Shown one piece after another: positions 24,925 to 33,751 of a stretch of DNA of 64,000 nt. The notes under the pieces were generated by a model. It saw only the letters and a list, made by a program, of their open reading frames with translations. It did not search any database and was not told the DNA's origin. The DNA is from Embleya scabrispora DSM 41855 (lineage in GTDB: Bacteria; Actinomycetota; Actinomycetes; Streptomycetales; Streptomycetaceae): assembly GCF_000372745.1 (NCBI RefSeq), contig NZ_KB889562.1, positions 263,321 through 327,320 on the forward strand, written 5' to 3'. The translations under genes were made by a program, and so were the position numbers. Every line of letters begins with the position of its first letter. Within the stretch, counting starts at the first letter, position 1.

Positions 24925-27900
24925 GGACCCGCGCCAGGCCACCCCGAACACGGCTGGCTGCGCCGCCTGATGGCCGCCTCCTGGCGGTATCGAAGCAGCG
25001 TGCTGATCGCGTTCGGCGCTTCCCTGCTGGGCATGGCCGTCACCGCGCTGGTCCCGCTGGTGCAGCGCAGGGTGGTCGACGACGCGGTCGCCGGCGAGCT
25101 GGGCGGGCTGCTGCCGTTGTCGGTCCTGTTGCTGGGCGCGGCCGTGGTGATCTTCGGCTGTACGTACGCGCGGCGCTACGTCGGCGGCAAGTTGTCCCTG
25201 GATGTGCAGTACGACCTGCGGACCCGCATCTTCGGCGCGCTCTCCCGACTGGACGGCGCGCGGCAGGACCAATTGCAGACCGGGCAGATCGTCAGCCGGG
25301 GTATCTCCGACGTGACGATGGTCCAGGGTTTCCTGGCGATGATCCCGATGATGACCGGCAGCCTGCTGCTCTTCGTCATCTCGTTGGGCGTGATGTTCTG
25401 GCTGTCGCCGCTGCTCACGCTGGTGTCGCTGGCGGTGGGGCCGGGGTTGTTCGCGGTGGCCTACCTGTCCCGCAAGCGGCTGTTCCCCGCCACGTGGCAG
25501 GCCCAGCAGGACGCCGCCGCGCTGGCCGGCGTCGTGGAGAGCGCGGTGACCGGGGTCCGGGTGGTCAAGGGCTTCGGGCAGGAGGAGCAGGAGTTGCACC
25601 GGCTGGAGACGGCCGGTCGCAGGCTGTTCGCCTCCCGGCTGCGCTCGGTCCGGTTGAACAGTCGCTACACGCCGACGCTTGCGGCGATCCCCGCGTTCGG
25701 CCAGGTCGGGGTGCTCGCGCTCGGCGGCTGGTTGGCCGTCCGGGGTGAGATCACTTTGGGAACTTTTCTGGCCTTCTCCACCTATTTGGGCCAATTGGTC
25801 GGGCCGGTGCGGATGCTTTCCGGCCTGTTGACGTTCGGCCAGCAGGCCCGGGCCAGCGTCGAGCGCATCTTCGAGGTGATCGACTCGCAGCCGATCGTGA
25901 CCCAGAAGCCGGACGCCGAGGTGCTGCCGGTGGTCGCCGCCTCGGTCGAGTTGACCGACGTACGGTTCGGCTACGTCGCCTCACGGCCGGTGCTCGACGG
26001 GTTGTCGCTGCGGGTGGAGCCGGGCGAGACGCTGGCTCTGGTGGGCACCTCCGGATCGGGCAAGTCCACCGTGTCGATGCTGCTGCCCCGGTTCTACGAC
26101 GTGCAGGCCGGCGCGATCCTGGTGGACGGGCGCGACGTGCGGGATCTGACCTTCGACTCGCTGCGCTCGGCGATCGGGCTGGTGATGGAGGACAGCTTCC
26201 TGTTCTCGGACACCGTGCGGGCCAACATCGCGTACGGTCGGCCGGACGCGACCGAGGAACAGGTGCTCGCGGCGGCACGGGCGGCCGAGGCCGACGCGTT
26301 CATCCGCGAACTGCCCGCCGGCTACGACACGGTGGTCGGCGAGCAGGGGCTGACGCTGTCCGGCGGGCAACGGCAGCGGGTGGCGCTCGCCCGGGCGTTG
26401 CTCACCGATCCGCGGATCCTGCTGCTGGACGACGCCACCTCGGCGGTGGACCCCAAGGTCGAGGCGGAGATCCACGCCACGCTGCACCGGGTGATGGCCG
26501 GGCGCACCACGATCCTGGTCGCGCACCGCCGCTCGACGCTGCAGCTGGCCGACCGAATCGCGGTTTTGGATCGGGGCCGGCTGGTGGACGTGGGCAGCCA
26601 CGACGAACTGAGCGCGCGTTGCCCGCTGTACCGGCTGCTGCTGTCCGGGCCGGGCGAGGACGCCGAGGGTGTGGACGCGCACGAGCCGCTTCCGCTCGCC
26701 GAGCCGGGCGCGCCGCCGGCCGCGAGCGGGGTGACGCCCGCGCTGTGGGACCGCTCGGCGCCGACCGACCCGGTGCCCGCGGCCGCGGCCGGCGCGATCG
26801 CCCGGACCGGGACGGGGGGCGGCCCGCGCGGTTGGGCGTCGATGCTTCAGGCCACGCCGGAGTTGCTCGCCCAGGTGGACAAGCTTCCGCCCGCGACGGA
26901 TCGGCCCGACGTAGACGACGCGCAGGCGCGTCGCTCCGACTCGGCGTTCGATCTGCGCTCGTTGTTGCGGCCGTTCCGGTGGGCGCTGTTGCTCGCTTTC
27001 GTCCTGGTGATCCTGGACACCGGCGCGCAACTCGCGCTGCCCGCGCTGATCCGGGACGGGATCGACCGGGGTATCGACGACGGGGCGACCGGCGCGATCA
27101 TGACGGTGTCGCTGATCGCCGTGGTGATCGTGGCGGCCGACTGGTTCGTCAACGTCGCCCAGGCCCTGATCGCGGGCCGCACCGGCGAGCGGTTGCTCTA
27201 CACCCTGCGGGTGAAGACGTTCGCGCACCTGCAACGGCTGGGCCTGGACTACTACGAACGCGAGTTGTCCGGGCGGATCATGACCCGGATGACCACCGAC
27301 GTGGACGCGCTGTCCACGTTCCTGCAAACCGGGTTGATCAGCGCGGTGGTCAGCGTGTTGACCTTCTTCGGGATCATGATCGCGCTGCTCGTGCTCGATT
27401 GGGAGCTCGGACTGATCGTGATGAGCGTGCTGCCGATCCTGATCGCGGCCACCGTGGTGTTCCGGTCCAAGTCGTCCAAGGCGTACACGGAGGCGCGCGA
27501 GAAGGTCAGTGTGGTCAACGCCGATCTCCAGGAGAACGTCGCGGGGTTGCGGGTTTCGCAGGCGTTTCGCCGCGAGGGCCGCAACTCGGAGCGGTTCGCC
27601 GAACGCAGTGACGACTACCGCGCATCGCGACTGCGGGCGCAGCGCTACATCGCGCTCTACTTCCCGTTCGGGCAGTTCCTGTCCAATGTCGCGGCGGGCA
27701 TCGCGTTGATCGTCGGCGCGCATCGGGTCGGCGGCGGGACGCTGTCGGCGGGTGCGTTGATCGCCTACCTGCTCTACATCGACATGTTCTTCTCGCCGAT
27801 CCAGCAGCTCTCCCAGGTCTTCGACGGCTACCAGCAGGCGGCGGTGGGGCTGCGCCGGATCCGCGACCTGCTGCGCACGCCCACCACGACACCGCCTCCG

Positions 27901-28776
27901 GCCGTGCCGGTACCGGTGCCGGCGAGTGGGCTCAAGGGGACGATCACCTTCGAGAACGTACGGTTCGCGTACAACGCGCCCGCGTTCGCGGACTCGGTGG
28001 ACTCGACGAACGCCGTGGACGAGGGTGCCGCCGCCGCTGTCGCCACCGCGGCGGGCGACGGTGGGTCGGCGGCGGCTTCGCCCGAGGTGTTGTCCGGCAT
28101 CTCGCTGCACATCGAGCCGGGCGAGACGGTCGCGCTGGTGGGAGAGACCGGGGCGGGCAAGTCCACGCTGGTCAAGCTGGTGGCCCGGTTCTACGACGTA
28201 ACCGCCGGCGCGGTGCTGGTGGACGGGGTGGACGTGCGCGACTACGACCTCTCGGCCTACCGACACCGGCTCGGCATCGTCCCGCAGGAGGCGTATCTGG
28301 CCCCGGGCAGCGTGCGGGACGCGATCGCGTACGGCCGCCCCGAGGCCACGGACGCCGAGGTCGAGGCGGCGGCCCGTGCGGTCGGCGCGCACGCCGCGAT
28401 CGCCGAGCTGAACGGGGGTTACCTGCACGACGTCGGCGAGCGTGGGCGCAATCTGTCGGCGGGTCAGCGCCAACTGATCGCGCTCGCCCGCGCCTACCTG
28501 GTCGCCCCGGACATCCTCCTGCTCGACGAGGCCACCGCCGCGCTCGACCTGGCCACCGAGGGCGCGGTCACCCGCGCCACCGAGGCGCTCACCGGCCGCC
28601 GCACCACCCTGGTCGTCGCCCACCGCCTGACCACCGCCGCACGCGCGGACCGCATCGCCGTCATCGACCGAGGCCGCCTCGTCGAACTCGGCACCCACAC
28701 CCAACTCCTCACCCAGGCAGGCCCCTACGCCTCCCTATGGGCAGCCTTCACCGGCGCGAGGGAACACGTGGCATAG
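24916..28776 (+). CDS. Fused double ABC exporter (TMD-NBD-TMD-NBD)
   Basis: A 1286-aa single-chain exporter. Half 1: membrane domain (about 20-320), Walker A GTSGSGKST near 377, signature LSGGQ near 480, Walker B LLLDDATSAVD. Half 2: membrane domain (about 685-970), Walker A GETGAGKST near 1074, signature LSAGQ near 1181, Walker B LLLDEATAALD. The first NBD has Asp for the catalytic Glu and MED where a Q-loop Gln is usual, so one ATP site is probably degenerate, as in heterodimeric exporters. An Ala/Pro linker (582-675) joins the halves, and an Ala-rich insert (about 1013-1056) precedes the second Walker A. The layout resembles mycobacterial Rv0194-type drug exporters. Confidence 0.9.
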   Translation: MTTGPAPGHPEHGWLRRLMAASWRYRSSVLIAFGASLLGMAVTALVPLVQRRVVDDAVAGELGGLLPLSVLLLGAAVVIFGCTYARRYVGGKLSLDVQYDLRTRIFGALSRLDGARQDQLQTGQIVSRGISDVTMVQGFLAMIPMMTGSLLLFVISLGVMFWLSPLLTLVSLAVGPGLFAVAYLSRKRLFPATWQAQQDAAALAGVVESAVTGVRVVKGFGQEEQELHRLETAGRRLFASRLRSVRLNSRYTPTLAAIPAFGQVGVLALGGWLAVRGEITLGTFLAFSTYLGQLVGPVRMLSGLLTFGQQARASVERIFEVIDSQPIVTQKPDAEVLPVVAASVELTDVRFGYVASRPVLDGLSLRVEPGETLALVGTSGSGKSTVSMLLPRFYDVQAGAILVDGRDVRDLTFDSLRSAIGLVMEDSFLFSDTVRANIAYGRPDATEEQVLAAARAAEADAFIRELPAGYDTVVGEQGLTLSGGQRQRVALARALLTDPRILLLDDATSAVDPKVEAEIHATLHRVMAGRTTILVAHRRSTLQLADRIAVLDRGRLVDVGSHDELSARCPLYRLLLSGPGEDAEGVDAHEPLPLAEPGAPPAASGVTPALWDRSAPTDPVPAAAAGAIARTGTGGGPRGWASMLQATPELLAQVDKLPPATDRPDVDDAQARRSDSAFDLRSLLRPFRWALLLAFVLVILDTGAQLALPALIRDGIDRGIDDGATGAIMTVSLIAVVIVAADWFVNVAQALIAGRTGERLLYTLRVKTFAHLQRLGLDYYERELSGRIMTRMTTDVDALSTFLQTGLISAVVSVLTFFGIMIALLVLDWELGLIVMSVLPILIAATVVFRSKSSKAYTEAREKVSVVNADLQENVAGLRVSQAFRREGRNSERFAERSDDYRASRLRAQRYIALYFPFGQFLSNVAAGIALIVGAHRVGGGTLSAGALIAYLLYIDMFFSPIQQLSQVFDGYQQAAVGLRRIRDLLRTPTTTPPPAVPVPVPASGLKGTITFENVRFAYNAPAFADSVDSTNAVDEGAAAAVATAAGDGGSAAASPEVLSGISLHIEPGETVALVGETGAGKSTLVKLVARFYDVTAGAVLVDGVDVRDYDLSAYRHRLGIVPQEAYLAPGSVRDAIAYGRPEATDAEVEAAARAVGAHAAIAELNGGYLHDVGERGRNLSAGQRQLIALARAYLVAPDILLLDEATAALDLATEGAVTRATEALTGRRTTLVVAHRLTTAARADRIAVIDRGRLVELGTHTQLLTQAGPYASLWAAFTGAREHVA

Positions 28777-29348
28777 GACGTCCTCCGGGTGCCGCGCCGG
28801 ACGGCCCCGGGTGTTGGCGATGATCACATGGTCGAACGCGGGCGGCCCGAGAGATCGATGACGACGAGGGCAGACGGCTACCACGGATCGCCCGCCGGGG
28901 CACAGGGGTGCCGGCGGCCCGGCGGCGAGCTCGGACGGCGCTGCCGGCCGCTCGGTCCATGCCCGTGGCGAAGATCGCGGAGGTGACGTCCACCGGGAGA
29001 TCGCGAAGTCCAGGCCGGCGGCCATCCTGGTCGGCGAGGGATGAAACGAGCGCGCCGACGCCGAACGCCTCCGCGTGGTCGTCGACGCGAACATCGCCTA
29101 TCCGGCACTGAAAACCTCTGCCCGATCGGCCTTCGAAGGCCGACAAGCCAACTCCCCCACACCACAGGCGCAAACGCGAACGCCGAAGCCAAACCGCCTG
29201 CTCGGCCGGCGTCTCCGCCCACAGGCGCGCGCCACACCACAGACGCGAGCACACACGCCCACCGACCGGCATCGCCGGCCCCGGCCCGCGACCGAGCAGC
29301 CTCGCCACATCACAAACGCACCCACAAACGCCGACCGGGCCGAATCAT
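28777..29348. other. Non-coding or decayed region
   Basis: No intact gene with a start, ribosome site and family resemblance. A plus-strand frame with normal third-position GC (about 28955-29140) reads through an in-frame TGA between AAILVGEG and NERADAERLRVVVDANI, as a broken gene would; the opposite strand has an equally GC3-rich frame. From about 29120 on composition shifts to A/C-rich plus-strand sequence unlike the neighbours. Confidence 0.4.
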
Positions 29349-29418
29349 CCAGCCCGACCGGCGTTTGAGGCCACCTCGGCCGGAGGTCGGATTCGACCAG
29401 CCCGTCCGGCGCTTGAGG
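29349..29418. repeat. Two copies of a dispersed Streptomyces-type intergenic repeat
   Basis: CCAGCCCGACCGGCGTTTGAGG (29349-29370, 22 nt; differs from the next at two bases) and the copy at 29397-29418 (core CCGTCCGGCGCTTGAGG) are 48 bp apart. A small ACCTC/GAGGT stem lies between. They sit just past the 3' end of the FtsX permease gene and may form its terminator. Confidence 0.6.
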
Positions 29419-29430
29419 ACGACGACGTAC

Positions 29431-31971
29431 CTACTCGGTCGCAACCGAGCGCAGGACCGGCAACCGCGCAGCCCGCGCAGCGGGCCTCGCCCCGGCCGCC
29501 AGGCCACCGAGCGCGCCCACCCCCACCAGCACCGCCAGTTGCACCGTGGGCACCGAGAACGGCAGCGCCGCCCCCGTGTTCGCACCGCCGATCGCGCGGA
29601 TCGCCACCCAGCCCAGGAACAGGCCCACCACGAGCCCGCTCGCCGCCCCGATCACCGCGACCAGCGTCGACTCCCAGCGCAGCGCCGACCGCACCTGGGA
29701 GCGCGCCGCGCCGATCGCCCGCAACAGACCCAGTTCGCGGGTGCGTTCGTAGGCCGCCAGGGACAGCGTGTTGGCGATCCCGCCGAGCGCGATCACCAGT
29801 GCGAGCGCCAGCAGCACGTAGACCACCGCCACCAGCGTCTGCAACATCGCGGCCCGCGCCCGCACGAACCCTTCCCGGTCGCGTACCGGCGGCGCGCCGT
29901 AGTCCTTGGCCAACCGCTCGACCGCGGCCTCGACCGTGTCCGTCGAGGTGCCCGGCGCCAACCGCAGCACCGTCGCCGCGTCCAGGGCCGCGTCCGCATG
30001 CGACTCCCACGCGATGCGATCGATGAGGTAGTCGCCGACCACGGCCGTGCGGTCGTACAGCCCGGTGACCGTGAACGACTGCCGCGCGCCGTCCGGGAAG
30101 GTGACCTCGGCGGTCGAACCGAGCTGCCACCCCCGGTCCTTGGCGCTGTCCGCGGACACCGCCATACCGTTCGCGCCGAGCCCGGTGACCCGCCCCTTCT
30201 TCACGTCGAGATCGAACAGCCGGTCCAGCCGGGCCGAGTCCACGGCCAGCAGTTGCCGACTGTGCCCGTCCACGAGCGCGCCCGCGTTGCGGATCCCGGT
30301 CGCCGCGACCACGCCTGGCAACTCGGCGGCCCTGCGGGTGAGTTCGGGGCTGTGGCCGCCACCGGCCCAGCCGCCGGGCGAAGATCCGCCGATCACCAGC
30401 TGTCCCGCGATCACCTTGCGGGTCTGGTCGCCGGCGCCCTCCTTGAGCGAGGCCGCGAACACCGCGAACAGTGTGACGATGGCGATCCCGAGCAGCATCG
30501 CGGTCGCCGCACCGGCCGTCCGGCGCGGGCTGCGCAGCAGGTTGCCGCGGGCCAACGCGCCCGGCGCTCCCCGCAGTCGCGGCAGCGGCGCGGTCAGCGG
30601 TCCGCCGGCCGCCCGGATGCCCGCCGGGGCGACCAGCAGCACCCCCGCGAGCAGGGCCGGGGCGGCGATCGCCAGGCCCACCAGGCCACCGCCGGCGATG
30701 CCCACCGCGAGGCCGGCCGCGAGTAGCACCAAGCCCACGATCAACCGCCGGCGCGGCAGCTCGGTGCGCTCCGCGCCCGCCCCGCGCAGCGCCGTCACCG
30801 GTGCCACCCGCGAGCCGCGCACGGCCGGCACCAGGGCTGCGAACGCGGTCACCAGGATGCCGACGGGCAGCACCGTGAGCGCGGTGGACGCCTTGAACGT
30901 CAGTCCCCGGGCGGGTAGTTCGAAGCCCAGTCCGGCGAACAGCTCCTTGAGTCCGGCGGCCAGGCCGAGCCCGGCCGCCAGGCCGAGCGCGGAGGCCACC
31001 ACGCCGATCACCAGGGCCTCGATCAGGGCCTGCCGCAGCGCCTGACTCCGACTCGCGCCCAGCGCCCGCATCAGCGCGACCTCGCGGGTGCGCTGTGCGG
31101 CCACCACGGAGAACGTGTGGTTGATCGAGAAGGCCGCGACGACCAGCGCGATCGCGGCGAAGACGGTCAGGAACGTGCGGAAGACGCGCAGGAAGCTGTC
31201 CTCCACGGCGGACACCGCCTCGCCGGTGGCCACACTGCCGGGCACCGCCTGGACGTCGGCCGGCAGCGCCCGCTGGATCCGCGCGGCCAAGTCCTTCTGG
31301 TCGGTGCCGGACACGGCCCGGACCGCGATCGTGCCGACCTTGCCGGGGTCGCGCATCACGTACCGGCGCGCGCCGTCGAGGTCGAAGGCGGTGTAGGAGC
31401 CGCCGCCGAAGGCGTCCAGGTCACCGAAGGTGGCCACGCCCACGATGGTCACCGGCACCGGCCCGGGGGTGAGCACGGTGACCCGGTCTCCGGGCCTCAG
31501 GTGCCCCTGCTTGGCGCTACCCCGGTCGATCACCACCTCGTCGGGCGCCGTCGGCGCGCGGCCGGTGGCCAGCCGATACGGCGTCAGGGCCGGGTCGGCT
31601 ATCCAATTGCCCGCCATCCGAGGGCCGTTGCCGGTCAGCGCCTTGCCGTCCTTGCCGACCACCTGGCCATAACCCTGGATCACCGGTTCGGCGCCCGCGA
31701 CACCGGGCACCGCCCGGACCCGGTCCACCAGCACCGCGTCGATCGCGCCGCGCTGGGTGCCGGGTCGGTCGGTGACCGAGGTGGCGTTGCGCACCACCAC
31801 GTCGGTACCGGCGCCGCTGTCTCGGATCAGCCCGCCGACGGAGGAGTTCATCGTGTCGGCGAGCACGAGCGCGCCGGAGAGGAAGGCCGTGCCCAGCAGC
31901 ACGGCGAGGGCCAGTCCCACGAGCCGGCGTTTGCGAGCCCACAGGTTGGCGAGCGAGAGTCGAATCAGCAT
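29431..31971 (-). CDS. FtsX-type ABC transporter permease
   Basis: An 846-aa permease with an N-terminal helix (LVGLALAVLLGTAFLSGALV), a large extracytoplasmic MacB-like domain (about 45-240), three helices with the FtsX motif REVALMRALGASRSQ (about 260-390), a second half with a further extracytoplasmic domain and RELGLLRAIGAARSQVR before the last helices. This duplicated FtsX layout is typical of actinobacterial exporters of peptides or lipids. Six nt separate it from the ATPase gene upstream; both belong to a three-gene operon next to a two-component system. Confidence 0.9.
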   Translation of the reverse strand: MLIRLSLANLWARKRRLVGLALAVLLGTAFLSGALVLADTMNSSVGGLIRDSGAGTDVVVRNATSVTDRPGTQRGAIDAVLVDRVRAVPGVAGAEPVIQGYGQVVGKDGKALTGNGPRMAGNWIADPALTPYRLATGRAPTAPDEVVIDRGSAKQGHLRPGDRVTVLTPGPVPVTIVGVATFGDLDAFGGGSYTAFDLDGARRYVMRDPGKVGTIAVRAVSGTDQKDLAARIQRALPADVQAVPGSVATGEAVSAVEDSFLRVFRTFLTVFAAIALVVAAFSINHTFSVVAAQRTREVALMRALGASRSQALRQALIEALVIGVVASALGLAAGLGLAAGLKELFAGLGFELPARGLTFKASTALTVLPVGILVTAFAALVPAVRGSRVAPVTALRGAGAERTELPRRRLIVGLVLLAAGLAVGIAGGGLVGLAIAAPALLAGVLLVAPAGIRAAGGPLTAPLPRLRGAPGALARGNLLRSPRRTAGAATAMLLGIAIVTLFAVFAASLKEGAGDQTRKVIAGQLVIGGSSPGGWAGGGHSPELTRRAAELPGVVAATGIRNAGALVDGHSRQLLAVDSARLDRLFDLDVKKGRVTGLGANGMAVSADSAKDRGWQLGSTAEVTFPDGARQSFTVTGLYDRTAVVGDYLIDRIAWESHADAALDAATVLRLAPGTSTDTVEAAVERLAKDYGAPPVRDREGFVRARAAMLQTLVAVVYVLLALALVIALGGIANTLSLAAYERTRELGLLRAIGAARSQVRSALRWESTLVAVIGAASGLVVGLFLGWVAIRAIGGANTGAALPFSVPTVQLAVLVGVGALGGLAAGARPAARAARLPVLRSVATE

Positions 31972-31977
31972 CGAATG

Positions 31978-32757
31978 TCACTCCCCTCGGGCGCCGGCAC
32001 CCGCGGCGACGCGGTCGAACGCCTTCATCCGGTCCAACACCCGATCCGGTGTCGGCGCCTGCATGTGGTCGGCTATCCGACCGTCGGCCAGGAAGACCAC
32101 GCTGTCCGCGTAACCCGCGGCGACCGGGTCGTGGGTGACCATCAGCACGGTCTGCCCCAGTTCGTTCACGGCGTCGCGCAGCAGTGCCAGCACCTCGGCG
32201 CCGGAGCGCGAGTCGAGGTTGCCGGTCGGCTCGTCGGCCATCACGATCTCCGGCCGGCCGACCAGTGCCCGGGCCACCGCGACCCGCTGCTGTTGCCCGC
32301 CGGAGAGCTCGCCGGGTCGGTGGTGCAGCCGCTGCTCCAACCCGACCGCGGCGACCACCCGGTCCAGCCAGGCCGGGTCCGACTTGCGGCCCGCGAGTGA
32401 CGCGGGCAGCACGATGTTCTCCAGCGCGGTCATCGTGGGCAGCAGATTGAACGCCTGGAAGACGAACCCGATCCGGTCCCGGCGCAACCGGGTGAGCTGC
32501 CGGTCGGTGAGCGAGCCCAGCTCGGTGTCACCGAGGAAGACCGCGCCGTCGGTGACGTCGTCGAGGCCGGCCAGGCAGTGCAGCAGCGTGGACTTGCCGG
32601 ATCCCGAGGGACCCATCACGGCGGTGAACCTGCCGCGCGGGAAGCCGATGGTGACGTCGTCCAGGGCGCGCACGACGGTGTCCCCCTCGCCGTGCACCCG
32701 TGCGACGTGTTCGGCGCGCGCCGCGTAGTCGTTCGTGGGGTCGATGGTGGTGGTCAT
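31978..32757 (-). CDS. MacB/LolD-type ABC transporter ATPase
   Basis: A 259-aa ATPase from ATG 32757 behind AAGGA. Walker A is GPSGSGKST, Q-loop FVFQAFNLLP, signature LSGGQQQRVAVARAL, Walker B IVMADEPTGNLD and switch His in VTHDP, all intact. The FQAFNLLP and ADEPTGNLD forms mark the MacB/LolD subgroup that drives FtsX permeases. The start overlaps the upstream membrane-protein stop by 4 nt and the permease follows at once. Confidence 0.92.
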   Translation of the reverse strand: MTTTIDPTNDYAARAEHVARVHGEGDTVVRALDDVTIGFPRGRFTAVMGPSGSGKSTLLHCLAGLDDVTDGAVFLGDTELGSLTDRQLTRLRRDRIGFVFQAFNLLPTMTALENIVLPASLAGRKSDPAWLDRVVAAVGLEQRLHHRPGELSGGQQQRVAVARALVGRPEIVMADEPTGNLDSRSGAEVLALLRDAVNELGQTVLMVTHDPVAAGYADSVVFLADGRIADHMQAPTPDRVLDRMKAFDRVAAGAGARGE

Positions 32758-33437
32758 GACGATCCTTCTCGGGAGAGGGGACGAGACGAACGAAGGGATG
32801 CGGGTCGGCCCGTACCGGCGGGCACCCGCTTGGCGTCGGCCGGGTCGTCCTCGACGACGACGGCCGAGGCGCGTCGAGCGCGCGGCGTAGCGTCTGTGCG
32901 CCGGCCGGACCGGGGCCGACCGCGGTCGCGGTCGCGGTCGCCGGAGGGCTTGAAGACGGACAGCGCCGTCGAGACGATCAGCGCGAGCAGCTGGAAGATC
33001 ACCACGATCAGGTGCCAGGTCTGCAGCGGCGGCAGCGCGTCCGCGTTTCCGCCGGAGGCGGAGGCGGCGATCATCCGATGCGCGAACTGGCTGACCACGC
33101 CGGCGCCGGCCACGATCACCGCGATCAGCAGCACGATCTTGATCTTGATCCACAGGTGCCGCCACAACCCCCACGGCGTCCGCAGACACAGCAGCACGCC
33201 GGTGATCAGGGACAACACAGCGAACGGGATGCCACCCGCCAGCGCGAATATCCGCATCAGCTGATAGGCGCCGTGTCGCAGCGCGGGGTCGTCGGTCCAG
33301 CGGGCCACGACGGCGATCAGCAACATGACCCACTCGACGCCCAGCAGGCCGACCGCGAACACGACGTGCCCGGAGTTGACCGCTCTGCGCACCGACCTCG
33401 AATAGCGCCGTTTCCCGGTCGTCGGGGACGCGTTCAC
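32754..33437 (-). CDS. DUF2269-like four-helix membrane protein
   Basis: A 227-aa protein with four predicted helices (about 22-45, 60-82, 95-115, 142-163; for example FAVGLLGVEWVMLLIAVVA and VLLIAVIVAGAGVVSQFA) and a long Arg/Asp-rich cytoplasmic tail (165-227). Helix spacing resembles DUF2269/YndM-like integral membrane proteins. It is the first gene of the ATPase-permease operon (4-nt overlap with the ATPase) and divergent from a histidine kinase, so it may be an accessory subunit. No biochemical role is evident. Confidence 0.65.
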   Translation of the reverse strand: MNASPTTGKRRYSRSVRRAVNSGHVVFAVGLLGVEWVMLLIAVVARWTDDPALRHGAYQLMRIFALAGGIPFAVLSLITGVLLCLRTPWGLWRHLWIKIKIVLLIAVIVAGAGVVSQFAHRMIAASASGGNADALPPLQTWHLIVVIFQLLALIVSTALSVFKPSGDRDRDRGRPRSGRRTDATPRARRASAVVVEDDPADAKRVPAGTGRPASLRSSRPLSREGSS

Positions 33438-33600
33438 GGTGACCTCCTGGAAGCATCGGCGGGCGGGGCGCGGGGTCGGGGCGTGGACCCGAACCGCGGC
33501 GGCGAGGTGCGGAAGCGGCTTCGCTCCGGGGCCTCGTCGACGGGATCAACTCTCCCGATTCGCGGCCCGGCCGGCGTCCGGCCGGGGGATGCACCGGACC

Positions 33601-33692
33601 TGCTGCCCCGGCAGGTCGAAGGGGCCGTCGACCAGCACGTTCCTGCTTCCTGGGGAGCAGTCCGCACGGCCCCGCCTGCTTCCCCGGGAGCA
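33601..33692. promoter_or_regulatory. Tandem palindromes between the ABC operon and the kinase gene
   Basis: TGCTTCCTGGGGAGCA (33644-33659) and TGCTTCCCCGGGAGCA (33677-33692) are near-identical imperfect palindromes exactly 33 bp apart (three helical turns). A related TGCTGCCCCGGCAGGT begins at 33601. They are candidate sites for the response regulator encoded at 35128. The rest of the 314-bp gap holds the leaderless-type TACCGT (33739-33744) 7 nt before the kinase ATG. Confidence 0.5.
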
Positions 33693-33751
33693 TGCGACAA
33701 GCCCACGCGCAGCCGACGCGCGCGGCCCCCACGCCCCCTACCGTTGATCAC

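Noticed and set aside
29065-29368. PIN-toxin-like start (VVVDANIAYPAL) suggesting a toxin-antitoxin pair.
   Set aside because: Only the first strand resembles a PIN domain; the later acidic residues are absent and no antitoxin frame is intact.
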